In this document: positions 9,018 through 21,445 of the stretch, one piece after another
Layout of the letters: every line of letters begins with the position of its first letter
Numbering within the stretch: the stretch's first letter is position 1
Assembly: GCF_001021065.1 (NCBI RefSeq)
Contig: NZ_CP011546.1
Location: 1,240,001-1,304,000, forward strand
Direction of reading: 5' to 3'
DNA length: 64,000 nt
From: Corynebacterium uterequi
GTDB lineage: Bacteria; Actinomycetota; Actinomycetes; Mycobacteriales; Mycobacteriaceae
Notes under the pieces: model-generated
Databases searched by the model: none
The model's input: the letters and a program-made list of their open reading frames with translations, nothing else
What the model was told of the DNA's origin: nothing
Made by a program: the position numbers and the translations under genes

Positions 9018-9674
9018 ATGAGATCACCAATTACCATGCTGCGAAGAAACCAAGCCTCGGGCCAACGACGAGCCCACCGAGCACGTCAGGGTATCGCCGC
9101 CTGCCTGTTAGCAGCATCCCTGCTGCCGCTCTCAAGCTGCTCGGACGCGTCCTACACCAGGGTCACCAACACTAAACTCCCGCCTGGGTTCTACCTCAGC
9201 GGCGAATTCGTCGAACTCGGACCACGTGACCCCAACGCCCCCGACCCGGAATGGATCGACCCCTGCAACGAAATCCCCGAAGAGATTCTCGCAGACATCG
9301 GCATGAAACGAGGAACCCGAGCAGGAGGCGAAATGTTCGGGATGCTTGGATGCTCGGGCCCCGTCAGTAAAAAACTCACAAACGGCGTCGAGTACCCCAT
9401 CTACAAGATGGACCAGGGTCTGACAGCAGGTCCTACTTTTAACTGGCAGCTCATAGCAGAACAAGATGTCGATAACCAAGACTATCTGGATGATATCCCT
9501 GGGGTCATTGTTCGGAAGCGAGAACGGGATTGCAATCTGTCAGTGGACACAGAAAGAGGGCTATTTTCGGTAGCAGTTGCTGGAGCAAAAGGCGAGATCA
9601 ACGGTGATGAAGCTTGTGAGATCGCAACCAAGAGCTTCTACCGAATCTACAACCAGCTCAGGGAGCAGAAATGA
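9018..9674 (+). CDS. DUF3558-like lipoprotein
   Basis: A 218-residue secreted lipoprotein. The N-terminus is Arg-rich, then comes a hydrophobic segment ending in the lipobox LSSC, with Cys41 as the lipidated residue. The mature part contains the block DPCNEIPEEILADIGM, which resembles the conserved start of DUF3558 lipoproteins of Mycobacteriales, and further Cys pairs that could form disulfides. I start at ATG 9018, 5-6 nt after CGGGGGAAC; an in-frame GTG at 8988 is less likely. The stop overlaps the next ATG (ATGA), so it is coupled to the type VII substrate-like gene. That coupling suggests the two proteins act together at the cell surface. Function unknown. Confidence 0.72.
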   Translation: MRSPITMLRRNQASGQRRAHRARQGIAACLLAASLLPLSSCSDASYTRVTNTKLPPGFYLSGEFVELGPRDPNAPDPEWIDPCNEIPEEILADIGMKRGTRAGGEMFGMLGCSGPVSKKLTNGVEYPIYKMDQGLTAGPTFNWQLIAEQDVDNQDYLDDIPGVIVRKRERDCNLSVDTERGLFSVAVAGAKGEINGDEACEIATKSFYRIYNQLREQK

Positions 9675-11434
9675 ACTTCATCATCGAACCCGAATCATTC
9701 AACGCCGCCGCCAGGGGACTCCTTGGCAACAGCTCGGTTGCAACGAACTCTTCATGGTCCGCACAATCGGCACTGATCGGCTCGACTTACTCCACCGCCT
9801 CGGGTTACGACCAACTCGGCACCATCCACGGCCTATCCCTGAACACCACGCCCGGGTCCGCCGAGACAGTCCTGCGCCAAGTGGCGGATGAGCTTGACGC
9901 CCTCGCCGACAACCTCATCACCACCCGTCGTGCCTACGAAGACCAAGACGACCTCTTCGCCCGAATCCTGCGCAGAGCCGACACCGGCGATGCTGGTACC
10001 GCCTCCCTCGGGGTGTTCACCCACGGTGGGCTAGAGCAGGTGGCGGGCATGCACCACCAAGAAGTACTCGTCACCCCCGCCGCCAGCCTCGATCAGTTGA
10101 TTGCCGCCTTGGCCGCGTCGAATGCTGGCGCGGTTGCCCAATCGCTACCCATCTGGGCGGACATCACTCTGGCCGCCACAAACATCGGCGAAGGCCTCAT
10201 CGACGTCTCCAACTACATCGGCGCCAACAACTACGGCGAGACGACGGATGCGATCATCAACCGGCTCCAACGCTCCGCCACCGCGAGTACCACCATCGCT
10301 ACCAACGCCACCCACTTTGAAACCACCCTCGCCGAGCTAGAGCCCGCACGTCTAGCCAACCTCACAGCCATGCAAGCACTGAAGGCAGAGCTGACGGCTA
10401 TGGCCGCCGGTGGCCCGGAAGCTGCCGGGGTCGCGGACATGATCGAACGAGTCGCACTGGCACATAATGCGGTGACCACCCAGGCAACCCTGTCAGCGAT
10501 CACCCCGAGGGTGTTAAGTCTCACGTCCCCGGTGTGGTCGAGCATGCCGTCCCCGACAACGTCGTTTACGAGTGCTGATGGGGCTGGGGTGGGGTTTGAT
10601 GGCACGAGGTTTCTCGCTCCGCAGGGATTGGTGGATGCGGTGTTGGGTTTTGCTGATGCTCACCCTGAGAAGGTGGCGGGGGTGAATGCGATTAGTAGGG
10701 AGATGGCTCGCCACGCAGGACTCGGCGACACGGTAGGCGTGGTGTCCCCGGAGGTGTTAGGCACGCATCCGTCAACGGTGTCGGTGTGGGACCCACCCGC
10801 CCCGGTCACGGCCACGACCACCCCCGCCACCACGGGACGTGGCGCGTCGATGACTTCGCCGGGTGGGGTGTTGGTCAATGGGCGCAGTATTGATGCTGGT
10901 GGGTTGTCTCCGGCGGCGAGGATGCTAACGAGTGGTGTTCCTCGTGTGGGTGGGCCTTTGACGGATGGCACGGGGGTGATTGGTCGTGGGGTGACCAGGG
11001 TAAGAGGCGCCCGGGGTGCCGGCGGCGGCGCCGGTCGGGCTGGTGGGTCGTGGGCGTCGCCTGATGGCACCGGCCGTGGTGTGGGGTCGGGGCGCGCCCC
11101 GTCGGCTCCGTATTCTTCGGGCGGTCCGCGTTCGGGCTATGGTGCTCCTGCTGGCCCGGGTGGCTCGTCGCTATCCGGTTCCCCGACACCAGGTTCCACA
11201 GGCTCTCCGGCCTTACAGTCTTCTTCACCCATGTTTGGCGGCATGGGCGCCGGCGCGGGCCGTGGGCAGGGGCGGAAGAAGCGTCCGCCGAAGATCATGA
11301 TTACTGAGGTGGAGCGGGATGCGAATCGTTTGGCGTTGTTGGGTGAGCCGCGCAAGGTGTTGCCTGGGGTGATTGGAGAGTGGATTTATGAGGATCCGGA
11401 TGACCCGAACGGCACCTATCCCAACAAGATCTAG
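9671..11434 (+). CDS. Type VII secretion substrate-like protein with Gly/Pro/Ser-rich tail
   Basis: A 587-residue protein without a Sec signal. Residues 1-110 are predicted mostly helical and end in LDALADNLITTRRAYEDQDD. YEDQD at 89-93 fits the YxxxD/E secretion motif that follows a helical hairpin in ESX substrates such as EspC-type proteins. Residues about 120-330 are Ala-rich and probably helical. Residues about 380-530 are low complexity (Gly, Ser, Pro, Arg), and the last 60 or so form an ordered, conserved-looking tail with RDANRLALLGEP and PGVIGEW. No ESX machinery is in the window. Codon choice changes within the gene near 10550, from C-ending to T/G-ending codons. Family membership is inferred from architecture and motif only. 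Confidence 0.55.
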   Translation: MNFIIEPESFNAAARGLLGNSSVATNSSWSAQSALIGSTYSTASGYDQLGTIHGLSLNTTPGSAETVLRQVADELDALADNLITTRRAYEDQDDLFARILRRADTGDAGTASLGVFTHGGLEQVAGMHHQEVLVTPAASLDQLIAALAASNAGAVAQSLPIWADITLAATNIGEGLIDVSNYIGANNYGETTDAIINRLQRSATASTTIATNATHFETTLAELEPARLANLTAMQALKAELTAMAAGGPEAAGVADMIERVALAHNAVTTQATLSAITPRVLSLTSPVWSSMPSPTTSFTSADGAGVGFDGTRFLAPQGLVDAVLGFADAHPEKVAGVNAISREMARHAGLGDTVGVVSPEVLGTHPSTVSVWDPPAPVTATTTPATTGRGASMTSPGGVLVNGRSIDAGGLSPAARMLTSGVPRVGGPLTDGTGVIGRGVTRVRGARGAGGGAGRAGGSWASPDGTGRGVGSGRAPSAPYSSGGPRSGYGAPAGPGGSSLSGSPTPGSTGSPALQSSSPMFGGMGAGAGRGQGRKKRPPKIMITEVERDANRLALLGEPRKVLPGVIGEWIYEDPDDPNGTYPNKI

Positions 11435-11492
11435 GCAAAAGAGTGGCCCGCAAGACAGCCCGCTTCCCTACTGCATGCCGAAAGACCCAAAA

Positions 11493-11532
11493 ACCGCACG
11501 TCCCTGCCTTGTCTCAGGCACGGTCGTGCGGT
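11493..11532. terminator. Bidirectional terminator-like hairpin
   Basis: Arms ACCGCACG (11493-11500) and CGTGCGGT (11525-11532) pair perfectly, and an inner GCCT/AGGC pair extends the stem. The hairpin lies between two convergent genes, so it could end transcripts from both sides. AAAA precedes it, giving a U-run for minus-strand transcription, but no T-run follows it on the plus strand. Confidence 0.6.
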
Positions 11533-11573
11533 CGTCAGATATGACTCAGTGAGCCACGGGGTAGCCCAGGGGC

Positions 11574-11861
11574 CTACTTACCTTCGTCGTAGGTCACAAC
11601 GCCGGCTTCGATCTCTCGCAGCGCGATCGACAGCGGCTTCTCCCCTGCTTCCGGGGTGACAAGCGGTCCGATGTACTCGAAGACGCCGTCTTCCGGCTGC
11701 TGGTAGTAGCTGTTGATTTGGCGGGCGCGCTTGGCGGCGAAGATAGCGAGGGCGTACTTCGAGGACACCTTGTCCAGGAGCACGTCGATCGCGGGCCCGG
11801 TGATCCCTGAGGGCGGGTCGTAGATCGCCTCGGGCTTCGGCTCGTTAATCGGGTTGGTCAC
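11574..11861 (-). CDS. rpoZ: RNA polymerase omega subunit
   Basis: The 95-residue omega subunit stabilises RNA polymerase by chaperoning the beta' subunit. The conserved core [23 protein letters not shown] is followed by [12 protein letters not shown], both typical of actinobacterial RpoZ, and the length is normal. It follows gmk by 38 nt on the same strand. In related genomes coaBC is next downstream; here the accessory insertion intervenes and transcription probably stops at the hairpin at 11493-11532. Confidence 0.95.
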   Translation of the reverse strand: MTNPINEPKPEAIYDPPSGITGPAIDVLLDKVSSKYALAIFAAKRARQINSYYQQPEDGVFEYIGPLVTPEAGEKPLSIALREIEAGVVTYDEGK

Positions 11862-11899
11862 AGGTACCTTTTCCTAGGTTGTTAGTGTGTTCCAGTGGT

Positions 11900-12481
11900 C
11901 TAGTTGTCGGCTCGGCCTTCAAGAAGGTCCTTGATGGCGCTGACGGCCTCCGTCAGGTCTCGGTTCACAACTACGTGGTCGAATTCGCTTTGGCACGCAA
12001 GCTCGTTCTTGGCGGTTTCCAGCCGCCGAGCGATGACGTCCTCCGATTCGGTGCCACGGCCGGTCAGGCGGTCAACAAGCTCTTCCCACGACGGCGGGGC
12101 AAGGAACACCGTTTCCGCTTCGGGGCGGAGTTTCTTGATGTTCCGGGCGCCGGCGAGGTCTACCTCAACGAGGACGGGCCGCCCGGCGTTGAGCGCGTCT
12201 TCCACCGGTCCCGCCGGTGTGCCGGAGCGCTGCAGTCCGCCGTGGATCTCGGCCCACTCCAGCATCTCTCCGTTGTCCACATGGGTTTGGAAGTCTTCCG
12301 CGGACACGAAGAAGTAATCGATGCCGTCCGTCTCACCGGGGCGCGGGTCCCGCGTGGTCATGGAGACGCTGAAATACAGCCCGTCGACGTCGCTCTTAAG
12401 CTGGGAGACGACGGTCGATTTACCGACGGCTGAGGGCCCGGCCAGTACCACCAGGCGCCCCCGAGAGACGTCCGAAGTCAT
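11900..12481 (-). CDS. gmk: Guanylate kinase
   Basis: Phosphorylates GMP to GDP with ATP, in purine nucleotide synthesis and salvage. The 193-residue product has the P-loop [11 protein letters not shown] at about residues 14-24, the GMP-binding segments [19 protein letters not shown] and EWAEIHG, and the lid-region [17 protein letters not shown]. It lies 3 nt after mihF, so the two are probably translated from one message, with rpoZ following. This mihF-gmk-rpoZ order is the common actinobacterial one. Confidence 0.97.
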   Translation of the reverse strand: MTSDVSRGRLVVLAGPSAVGKSTVVSQLKSDVDGLYFSVSMTTRDPRPGETDGIDYFFVSAEDFQTHVDNGEMLEWAEIHGGLQRSGTPAGPVEDALNAGRPVLVEVDLAGARNIKKLRPEAETVFLAPPSWEELVDRLTGRGTESEDVIARRLETAKNELACQSEFDHVVVNRDLTEAVSAIKDLLEGRADN

Positions 12482-12484
12482 CGA

Positions 12485-12808
12485 TTAGTCCTCCGAGAAG
12501 CCGAAGCGCTCCAGCAGGGCGCGGCGCTGACGCTCGCCGAGGCCGCGCAGACGACGGGTCTGGGCGATCTCGAGTTCATCCATGATTTCCTTAGCCTTGA
12601 CCTTGCCCACCTTCGGCAGGGCCTCGAGGATAGCGGAAACCTTGGTCTTGCCGATGATCTCATCGGTCTCGGCCTTGCCCAAGACCTCCTTGAGGTCGGT
12701 TCCTCCGCGCTTGAGCTCGGCCTTGAGCTCGGCGCGGGCCTTCCGTGCTTCGGCAGCCTTGGCGAGTGCAGCCTTGCGCTGCTCATCGGTCAACTTGGGA
12801 AGGGCCAC
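12485..12808 (-). CDS. mihF: Integration host factor, actinobacterial type (mIHF)
   Basis: Encodes the essential actinobacterial nucleoid protein mIHF, which is unrelated to the alpha/beta IHF of proteobacteria. The N-terminal helix is charged (LTDEQRKAALAKAAEARKAR). The DNA-binding helix-two-turn-helix follows, with LPKVGKVKAKEIMDELEI and ending RRLRGLGERQRRALLERFG. I start at GTG 12808 (107 residues), because GGAGGAACCT lies directly before it; the in-frame TTG four codons upstream falls inside that ribosome site. The upstream region holds a TAGACT promoter-like hexamer and a GTGAA/TTCAC palindrome. Confidence 0.95.
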   Translation of the reverse strand: MALPKLTDEQRKAALAKAAEARKARAELKAELKRGGTDLKEVLGKAETDEIIGKTKVSAILEALPKVGKVKAKEIMDELEIAQTRRLRGLGERQRRALLERFGFSED

Positions 12809-12834
12809 AGGTTCCTCCAATTTCGTTTCTTGAC

Positions 12835-12854
12835 GTGAAAACGTGAAGTTTCAC
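12835..12854. promoter_or_regulatory. GTGAA/TTCAC palindrome in mihF leader
   Basis: GTGAAGTTTCAC at 12843-12854 is a near-perfect palindrome, and a further direct copy GTGAAA lies at 12835-12840. On the mihF strand it sits between the likely TAGACT promoter hexamer and the ribosome site, so it lies in the leader. It could be an operator or an RNA hairpin. No regulator can be named; its half-site spacing does not fit GlxR. Confidence 0.35.
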
Positions 12855-12995
12855 AATTTCATGGTGGGCGCGCCAGCTTGAGCGACGCACCCAGCTGAAG
12901 CGACAGTCTAGCACCACGGAGTCATATTCCATGATCCTAAACCACCACGTCAGCGGCTTGCCCAGTTCAAACTACCAGCTCATGCACGAAAACCT

Positions 12996-13816
12996 TCAAC
13001 TGGCCCGGCCTGGAAACTTCGCAGCCTCCAAAAAGAGACATTTCTGCAGGTCACGCGGGTCCGGTCCGGCGGCGAGGATGGCACGCGACACGTTGGGGAA
13101 CGCAAGATGTCCGACGTTTCCGGCAATTCGTTCCACGTCCTCCGCGCTGGCTCCCTGAGCGCCAACGCCCGGCATGAGTACCGGACCGTTGAGGTCATCC
13201 AGGTTCGGCGGGTTAGTAACAGTCGCTCCGACCACGACGCCAATGCTCCCGGCGGACGCGCCGACGTTGAGTCGAGCGCATTCGTCGACGACGCGCTGGG
13301 CGACCGTCGTCCCGCGATCATCTACGGACTGTTGCAGCGCGGGGGCTTCGGGGTTCGACGTCGCCGCGAGGACGAAGACGCCTCCTCCCTTCCGCTGGGC
13401 CATGTCGAAAACCGGCGCTAGTGCGCCGACGCCGAGGTAGGGCGAGACAGTGACCGCGTCGGCCCGCAGCGGGGAGTCCCCTAGCCAAGCTTCGGCGTAT
13501 CCGGCCATCGTCGAGCCTATGTCGCCGCGTTTGGCGTCGGCCAGCGTCAGCGTTCCGGCATCGCGGAGCGCGGCTAGCGCCTCTTCGAGGATCGCCAGCC
13601 CGGCGGAGCCGTACCTTTCGAAGAAGGCCACCTGAGGCTTCACGAGGGCGACGTGGCCGGCGAAGGCGTCGACGCATGTGCGGGTGAAGGTGCGCAGGCC
13701 GTTGACGTCGCGGGGCAGCCCCCACGCGTCGAGCAGCGCATCGTGGGGGTCGATGCCGACGCAGAGCCGGCCGTGAGTCTGGGCTGCGTCTAGCAGCCGC
13801 TCACCGAAGGTCGTCG

Positions 13817-13820
<4 letters not shown>
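12996..13820 (-). CDS. pyrF: Orotidine 5'-phosphate decarboxylase
   Basis: Carries out the last step of UMP synthesis, decarboxylation of OMP. The 274-residue protein is the long actinobacterial/mycobacterial type. It has LCVGIDPHD near residue 19, the catalytic [13 protein letters not shown] near 95, and the phosphate-binding [12 protein letters not shown] near 218. It overlaps carB by 4 nt, so it is translationally coupled as the last gene of the pyrimidine cluster. About 190 bp with the mihF promoter separate it from mihF; I see no clear terminator there. Confidence 0.96.
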
Positions 13821-17161
<3,341 letters not shown>

Positions 17162-17183
17162 GTGGGGTTTCCTCTTTTCGGGC

Positions 17184-18332
17184 TTAGGCCTGGTTCGGCG
17201 AGTGGTTGGTCATCAGGTCGATGAACTGGTCGAATAGGGGGTTGGCGTCGTGCGGGCCGGCGGCGGATTCGGGGTGGTACTGCACCGAATAGGCCAGACC
17301 GTTGGCCAGTGCGACGCCTTCGACGGTGTCATCGTTGAGGCAGGAATGCGTGACGATGGCCTCGCCGAAGTCGGTCTCGAAACGGCCGCCGGGCGTGCCT
17401 TCCAGGGCGAAGCCGTGATTCTGGGAGGTGATGTCGATCTTGCCGGTGAGGTGGTTGATGACCGGGACGTTGATGCCACGGTGGCCGAAAGTCATCTTGT
17501 AGGTCTTCAGCCCTAGGGCGCGGCCGAGGATCTGGTTGCCGAAGCAAATGCCGAAGAAGGGGATCTGCGCGGCGAGGACATCGCGGACGATGGCCACCAT
17601 CTCGTCGGCGGTGGCTGGGTCGCCGGGGCCGTTGGAGACGAAGACGCCGTCGGGGCGGTACTGCTCAATGTCGGCGAAGGGCGTGTTGGCGGGGACGACG
17701 ATGGTGCGGATGCCGCGGCGGGCGAAATTGCGCGGGGTGTTGGTCTTAATGCCCATGTCGTAGGCGACGACCGTGAAGCGCGGATCGCCTTCCGGCTCGT
17801 AGACGTAAGGCTCCTCGGTGGAGACTTCGGCGGCGAGATCAGCGCCGGCCATGGGCGGCTGCGAGGCGACGATGTCGACGAGCTCCTCGACGCTGCGCTC
17901 GGCGTCTGCTCCCGAGAAGATTCCGGCGGCAATGGAGCCGAAGTTGCGCAGGTGGCGCACGAGGGTGCGGGTGTCGATGCCGCGGATACCGATGATGTTT
18001 TGGGACGCCATTTCCTCGGCCAACGAGGTAGTGGCCCGCCAGTTGGATACGGTGTGCGACAGGTCGCGGATGACGAGCCCGGCTACCTTGATGCGGCAGT
18101 CGCGGGATTCGTCGTCCTCATCGTTCCAGCCGGTGTTACCGATGTGCGGGGCGGCTGCCACGACAATCTGCCGGTGGTAGGACGGGTCGGTCATCGTCTC
18201 TTGGTAGCCGGTCATGGCGGTGGTGAAGACGGCCTCACCCAGCGTGGTGCCGGTGGCGCCGAAACCGCGGCCGCGGAAGACGCGGCCGTCGGCGAGAACC
18301 AGGACGGCCTGGGGGTCGGTGGTGGAGCTCAC
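17184..18332 (-). CDS. carA: Carbamoyl phosphate synthase small subunit
   Basis: The glutaminase subunit hydrolyses glutamine and channels ammonia to CarB. The N-terminal domain contains [20 protein letters not shown]. The C-terminal class I amidotransferase domain carries the nucleophile in [16 protein letters not shown] (usually GICLGHQ) and the His/Glu pair in [12 protein letters not shown] start at GTG 18332 (382 residues), with AAAGGGAA just upstream; the frame stays open to 18413, but those 27 codons contain the ribosome site and align with nothing typical. It follows pyrC by about 50 nt. Confidence 0.96.
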   Translation of the reverse strand: MSSTTDPQAVLVLADGRVFRGRGFGATGTTLGEAVFTTAMTGYQETMTDPSYHRQIVVAAAPHIGNTGWNDEDDESRDCRIKVAGLVIRDLSHTVSNWRATTSLAEEMASQNIIGIRGIDTRTLVRHLRNFGSIAAGIFSGADAERSVEELVDIVASQPPMAGADLAAEVSTEEPYVYEPEGDPRFTVVAYDMGIKTNTPRNFARRGIRTIVVPANTPFADIEQYRPDGVFVSNGPGDPATADEMVAIVRDVLAAQIPFFGICFGNQILGRALGLKTYKMTFGHRGINVPVINHLTGKIDITSQNHGFALEGTPGGRFETDFGEAIVTHSCLNDDTVEGVALANGLAYSVQYHPESAAGPHDANPLFDQFIDLMTNHSPNQA

Positions 18333-18381
18333 GGCAGTTCCCTTTCGCTGCAAGTTATTCGTCATGATGGATGTTATACGG

Positions 18382-19722
18382 TTAGGCGTTGGCAGGCTGG
18401 CTCGGCTGCCCATCCAGCGCGGTCACGCGCCCGCGCAACAGCGTCGCCTTCACCTTCGTGCTGAAGGTGAGATCGTGGTAGGGGGTGTTCTCAGCCTTCG
18501 ACGCCAACTCTTCCCGGTCCACCGTCCACTCGTGCTCCGGGTCGACGAGAGTGAGGTTCGCCGGCTCGCCCACCGCGATCGGGCGACCGTGATCAGGAAG
18601 CCGGGTGATCTGCGCCGGCCGCTCACTCATCACCTTCGCGACGAAACGCCAATCCGCCAGACCAGGCTTGACGAAGATCTCGGCAATGATCGCAAGCGAC
18701 GTCTCCAGCCCGAGCATGCCCGGCCGGGCGACGTCGAACTCGCAGCACTTCTCCTCCGAACCGTGCGGGGCGTGGTCCGTAGCCACGCAGTCGATCGTGC
18801 CGTTGAGCAGCGCCTCGCGCAGCGCCACGGTGTCGGACTCCTCACGCAGCGGGGGGTTTACGCGGTAGACGCCGTCGTAGGACTCCAGCTTCGCGTCAGT
18901 GAGCAGCAGGTGATGCGGTGTGGCCTCTGCGGTGACGGAAATCCCCTGCTGCTTCGCCCAGGCGAGCAGCTCGACGGTTCCCGCCGTCGACGCGTGGCAC
19001 ACGTGCAAGCGCCCGCCGTAGTCGCGCGTCATGATGATGTCCCGAGCCACGATGGATTCCTCGGCGACCCGCGGCCAGCCGCGCAAGCCCAGCCGCGCGG
19101 CGGTCGAACCCTCGTGGGCCACGGCGCCCTCCGTGAGCCGGTGGTCCTCCGAGTGCTGGGCGAGCAAAACGTCCAGCCCGGCAGCGTACTCGATGGCGCG
19201 GCGCATGATGAGGGGATTGTCCACGCAGCGGCCGTCGTCGGAGAACATCCGCACCTTCGCATCGCCGGCGGCCATCATCCCATACTCGGTCAGCGATTCG
19301 CCCTTGAGTCCCTTGGTGATGGATCCCACCGGGTGGACGTCGCACAGCCCCGCGGCTTGGCCTTTGTGCCACACCGAGTCGGCGATCACCGGCTGGTCCA
19401 TGACCGGTTGCGTGTTCGCCATGGTGAACACGGCGGTGAAGCCTCCCAGGGCGGCCGCCTGGGAGCCGGTGACAATGGTCTCAGTGTCCTCGCGGCCTGG
19501 CTCGCGCAGGTGTACGTGCATATCCACCAGCCCGGGCAGCAGCACCGCACCGTCGCCGTCGATGACCGTCGCGTCCTCGGGCACCGCCGGCGCGTCCGCG
19601 GCGTCGGGGCGGTAGTCGAGGCTGGCGATGACGCCGTCGGTGATGAGCACCGTGACCGGGTCGCCTTCGCCGTAGATGCGGACGTTTTGAAGAACGGTAG
19701 TTCCGGAGTTATTCATAGTCAT
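18382..19722 (-). CDS. pyrC: Dihydroorotase
   Basis: Zinc amidohydrolase that closes carbamoyl-aspartate to dihydroorotate. The 446-residue type I enzyme has the metal site [10 protein letters not shown] near residue 60, later His ligands in AQHSEDH and CHAST, and the catalytic Asp in [10 protein letters not shown] choose ATG 19722, with AGGACGAGA upstream; a second ATG two codons later (19716) is equally possible. The frame is open to 19773, inside pyrB, but lacks a better start. Located between pyrB and carA. Confidence 0.96.
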   Translation of the reverse strand: MTMNNSGTTVLQNVRIYGEGDPVTVLITDGVIASLDYRPDAADAPAVPEDATVIDGDGAVLLPGLVDMHVHLREPGREDTETIVTGSQAAALGGFTAVFTMANTQPVMDQPVIADSVWHKGQAAGLCDVHPVGSITKGLKGESLTEYGMMAAGDAKVRMFSDDGRCVDNPLIMRRAIEYAAGLDVLLAQHSEDHRLTEGAVAHEGSTAARLGLRGWPRVAEESIVARDIIMTRDYGGRLHVCHASTAGTVELLAWAKQQGISVTAEATPHHLLLTDAKLESYDGVYRVNPPLREESDTVALREALLNGTIDCVATDHAPHGSEEKCCEFDVARPGMLGLETSLAIIAEIFVKPGLADWRFVAKVMSERPAQITRLPDHGRPIAVGEPANLTLVDPEHEWTVDREELASKAENTPYHDLTFSTKVKATLLRGRVTALDGQPSQPANA

Positions 19723-19756
19723 TTCTCGTCCTGAAAGTCCTTGAGCTTTTCCTCGG

Positions 19757-20698
19757 CTACGCCAGTGACGCATCGGCGCCGGCGATTAGGGTGAACAACA
19801 CGGCCATGCGCACGTGCACGCCGTTGTTTACCTGCTGAAGGACGGCGGTCCGGTCCAGATCCGCCACCCGGTAGTTGATTTCCATGCCGCGCAGCATCGG
19901 GCCGGGGTGCATGACGATCGCGTGGTCGGCGAGCATCCGCTCCCGGCGGGCCGACAGCCCGTACAGCGCCGCGTACTCACGCTGCGAGGGGAAGAACCCG
20001 CCATGCATGCGTTCGGCCTGCACGCGCAGCATCATGACCACGTCGGCACCTGGGATCTCGGAGTCGAAATCGTAGGCAACCCGTACCGGCCACTTCTCCA
20101 CCCCAGCAGGCAACAGCGACGGCGGGGCGATGAGCACGACCTCGGCGCCCAGGGTGGACAGCAGGTCAACGTTCGACCGGACGACGCGCGAATGCAGGCA
20201 GTCGCCGACGATGAGCACCTTCCGGCCTTCGAGGCCGCCGAGGCGCTGGCGCATGGTGACCGCGTCGAGCAGCGCCTGCGTGGGGTGCTGGTGAGCTCCG
20301 TCGCCGGCGTTGATGACGCTGGGGCCCTGCCCGCCCGGGGCCACCCAGCCACTCAGCAGCTTCGCCGCGCCTGAGGACGGGTGGCGCATGATAATGGCGT
20401 CGGCACCGATCGCGGTCAGGGTCAAGCCGGTGTCCTTGAGTGACTCGCCCTTCTTCACGCTCGATGACGACGCCGAAATGTTGATGACATCCGCGCTCAT
20501 CCACTTGCCGGCCGTCTCAAACGACGATCGGGTACGGGTGGAATTCTCATAGAAGAGGGTGAACACGGTCCGCCCGCGCAGTGTGGGCAGTTTCTTGATC
20601 TCGCGGTCGAGCAACGTCTCGCGGAAGCGATCCGCCTCATCCATGATGCCGAGGATTTCGTCCTTGCTGAGATCGGCAATATCCAACAGGTGCTTCAT
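19757..20698 (-). CDS. pyrB: Aspartate carbamoyltransferase catalytic subunit
   Basis: Joins carbamoyl phosphate and aspartate in the committed step of pyrimidine synthesis. The 313-residue protein has the carbamoyl-phosphate motif [15 protein letters not shown] near residue 52, [15 protein letters not shown] in the middle and [10 protein letters not shown] near the end. No regulatory PyrI gene accompanies it, consistent with the unregulated trimeric type usual in Gram-positives. It lies 4 nt after pyrR, so it is likely co-translated. Confidence 0.97.
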   Translation of the reverse strand: MKHLLDIADLSKDEILGIMDEADRFRETLLDREIKKLPTLRGRTVFTLFYENSTRTRSSFETAGKWMSADVINISASSSSVKKGESLKDTGLTLTAIGADAIIMRHPSSGAAKLLSGWVAPGGQGPSVINAGDGAHQHPTQALLDAVTMRQRLGGLEGRKVLIVGDCLHSRVVRSNVDLLSTLGAEVVLIAPPSLLPAGVEKWPVRVAYDFDSEIPGADVVMMLRVQAERMHGGFFPSQREYAALYGLSARRERMLADHAIVMHPGPMLRGMEINYRVADLDRTAVLQQVNNGVHVRMAVLFTLIAGADASLA

Positions 20699-20702
20699 GT
20701 CT

Positions 20703-21326
20703 CTACCGGCCTGCGCTTTCCTCTGTGCCTTCGTCCTGGTTTACCTGCGAGCCGCTGTCGTAGCGGGTCAGGATGACGGCGTCGCGGCCGTCGATGGCTT
20801 CGGTGAGAACCTGCACGTCCTCGGATCGCGAGGTAGGCAGGTTTTTGCCGACATAATCCGCCCGAATCGGCAGTTCTCGGTGGCCGCGGTCCACGAGGAC
20901 CGCCAGTTGCACGGCGGCCGGGCGGCCCAGGTCGCGCAGGGCGTCGAGCGCCGCGCGGATCGTCCGGCCGGAGAAAAGCACGTCGTCGACGAGCACGACG
21001 ATGGTGCCGTCCACCCCCACCGACGGGATGGTGGTGGGACGCAGCGCGCGGTGTGGGCCTCGGCGCAGATCATCCCGGTACAAGGTGATATCCAGGGAGC
21101 CGGTCGGCACCGCCACCCCAGAGAATTCGGCGATCTTCTCGGCCAGCCGCGTTGCCAGCGGCACTCCCCCGGAGGGAATGCCAAGGAGCATGACCGGGGC
21201 CTGCTCTGCGGAACCGAGCGCATTCTTTTCAATGATCTGGTGCGCGATGCGTGCGACAGTGCGAGCAACGTCGTCGGAGCCCAGCAGCTCCGAGCTCGTT
21301 ACCCTCAGTGACTGTGTTTCACTCAT
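20703..21326 (-). CDS. pyrR: PyrR, pyrimidine operon regulator / uracil phosphoribosyltransferase
   Basis: A 207-residue phosphoribosyltransferase-fold protein that in Gram-positives binds pyr mRNA when UMP is plentiful and can also make UMP from uracil. The PRPP motif [21 protein letters not shown] is clear, as is the early [11 protein letters not shown] strong AAAGGAGGT lies 4 nt before the ATG. It leads the six-gene cluster pyrR-pyrB-pyrC-carA-carB-pyrF. In the 119 bp upstream I see a possible TAGGCT promoter hexamer but no attenuator-like hairpin pair or PyrR-binding loop that I could support. Confidence 0.96.
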   Translation of the reverse strand: MSETQSLRVTSSELLGSDDVARTVARIAHQIIEKNALGSAEQAPVMLLGIPSGGVPLATRLAEKIAEFSGVAVPTGSLDITLYRDDLRRGPHRALRPTTIPSVGVDGTIVVLVDDVLFSGRTIRAALDALRDLGRPAAVQLAVLVDRGHRELPIRADYVGKNLPTSRSEDVQVLTEAIDGRDAVILTRYDSGSQVNQDEGTEESAGR

Positions 21327-21445
21327 CGTGACCTCCTTTCCCGCCTCACAGTGCGGTATTTAAAGGATGGTTGATGGTTATTAAGTTATGCCGGCAGCAG
21401 CCTACCACGCCGACGCGCCCAGGTTCCACGCGCTAGCGTGGGCGC

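Noticed and set aside
21327..21445. Possible PyrR-type attenuator or leader peptide before pyrR.
   Set aside because: No terminator/antiterminator pair or PyrR-binding loop could be drawn in the 119 bp, only a possible TAGGCT hexamer and a ribosome site.
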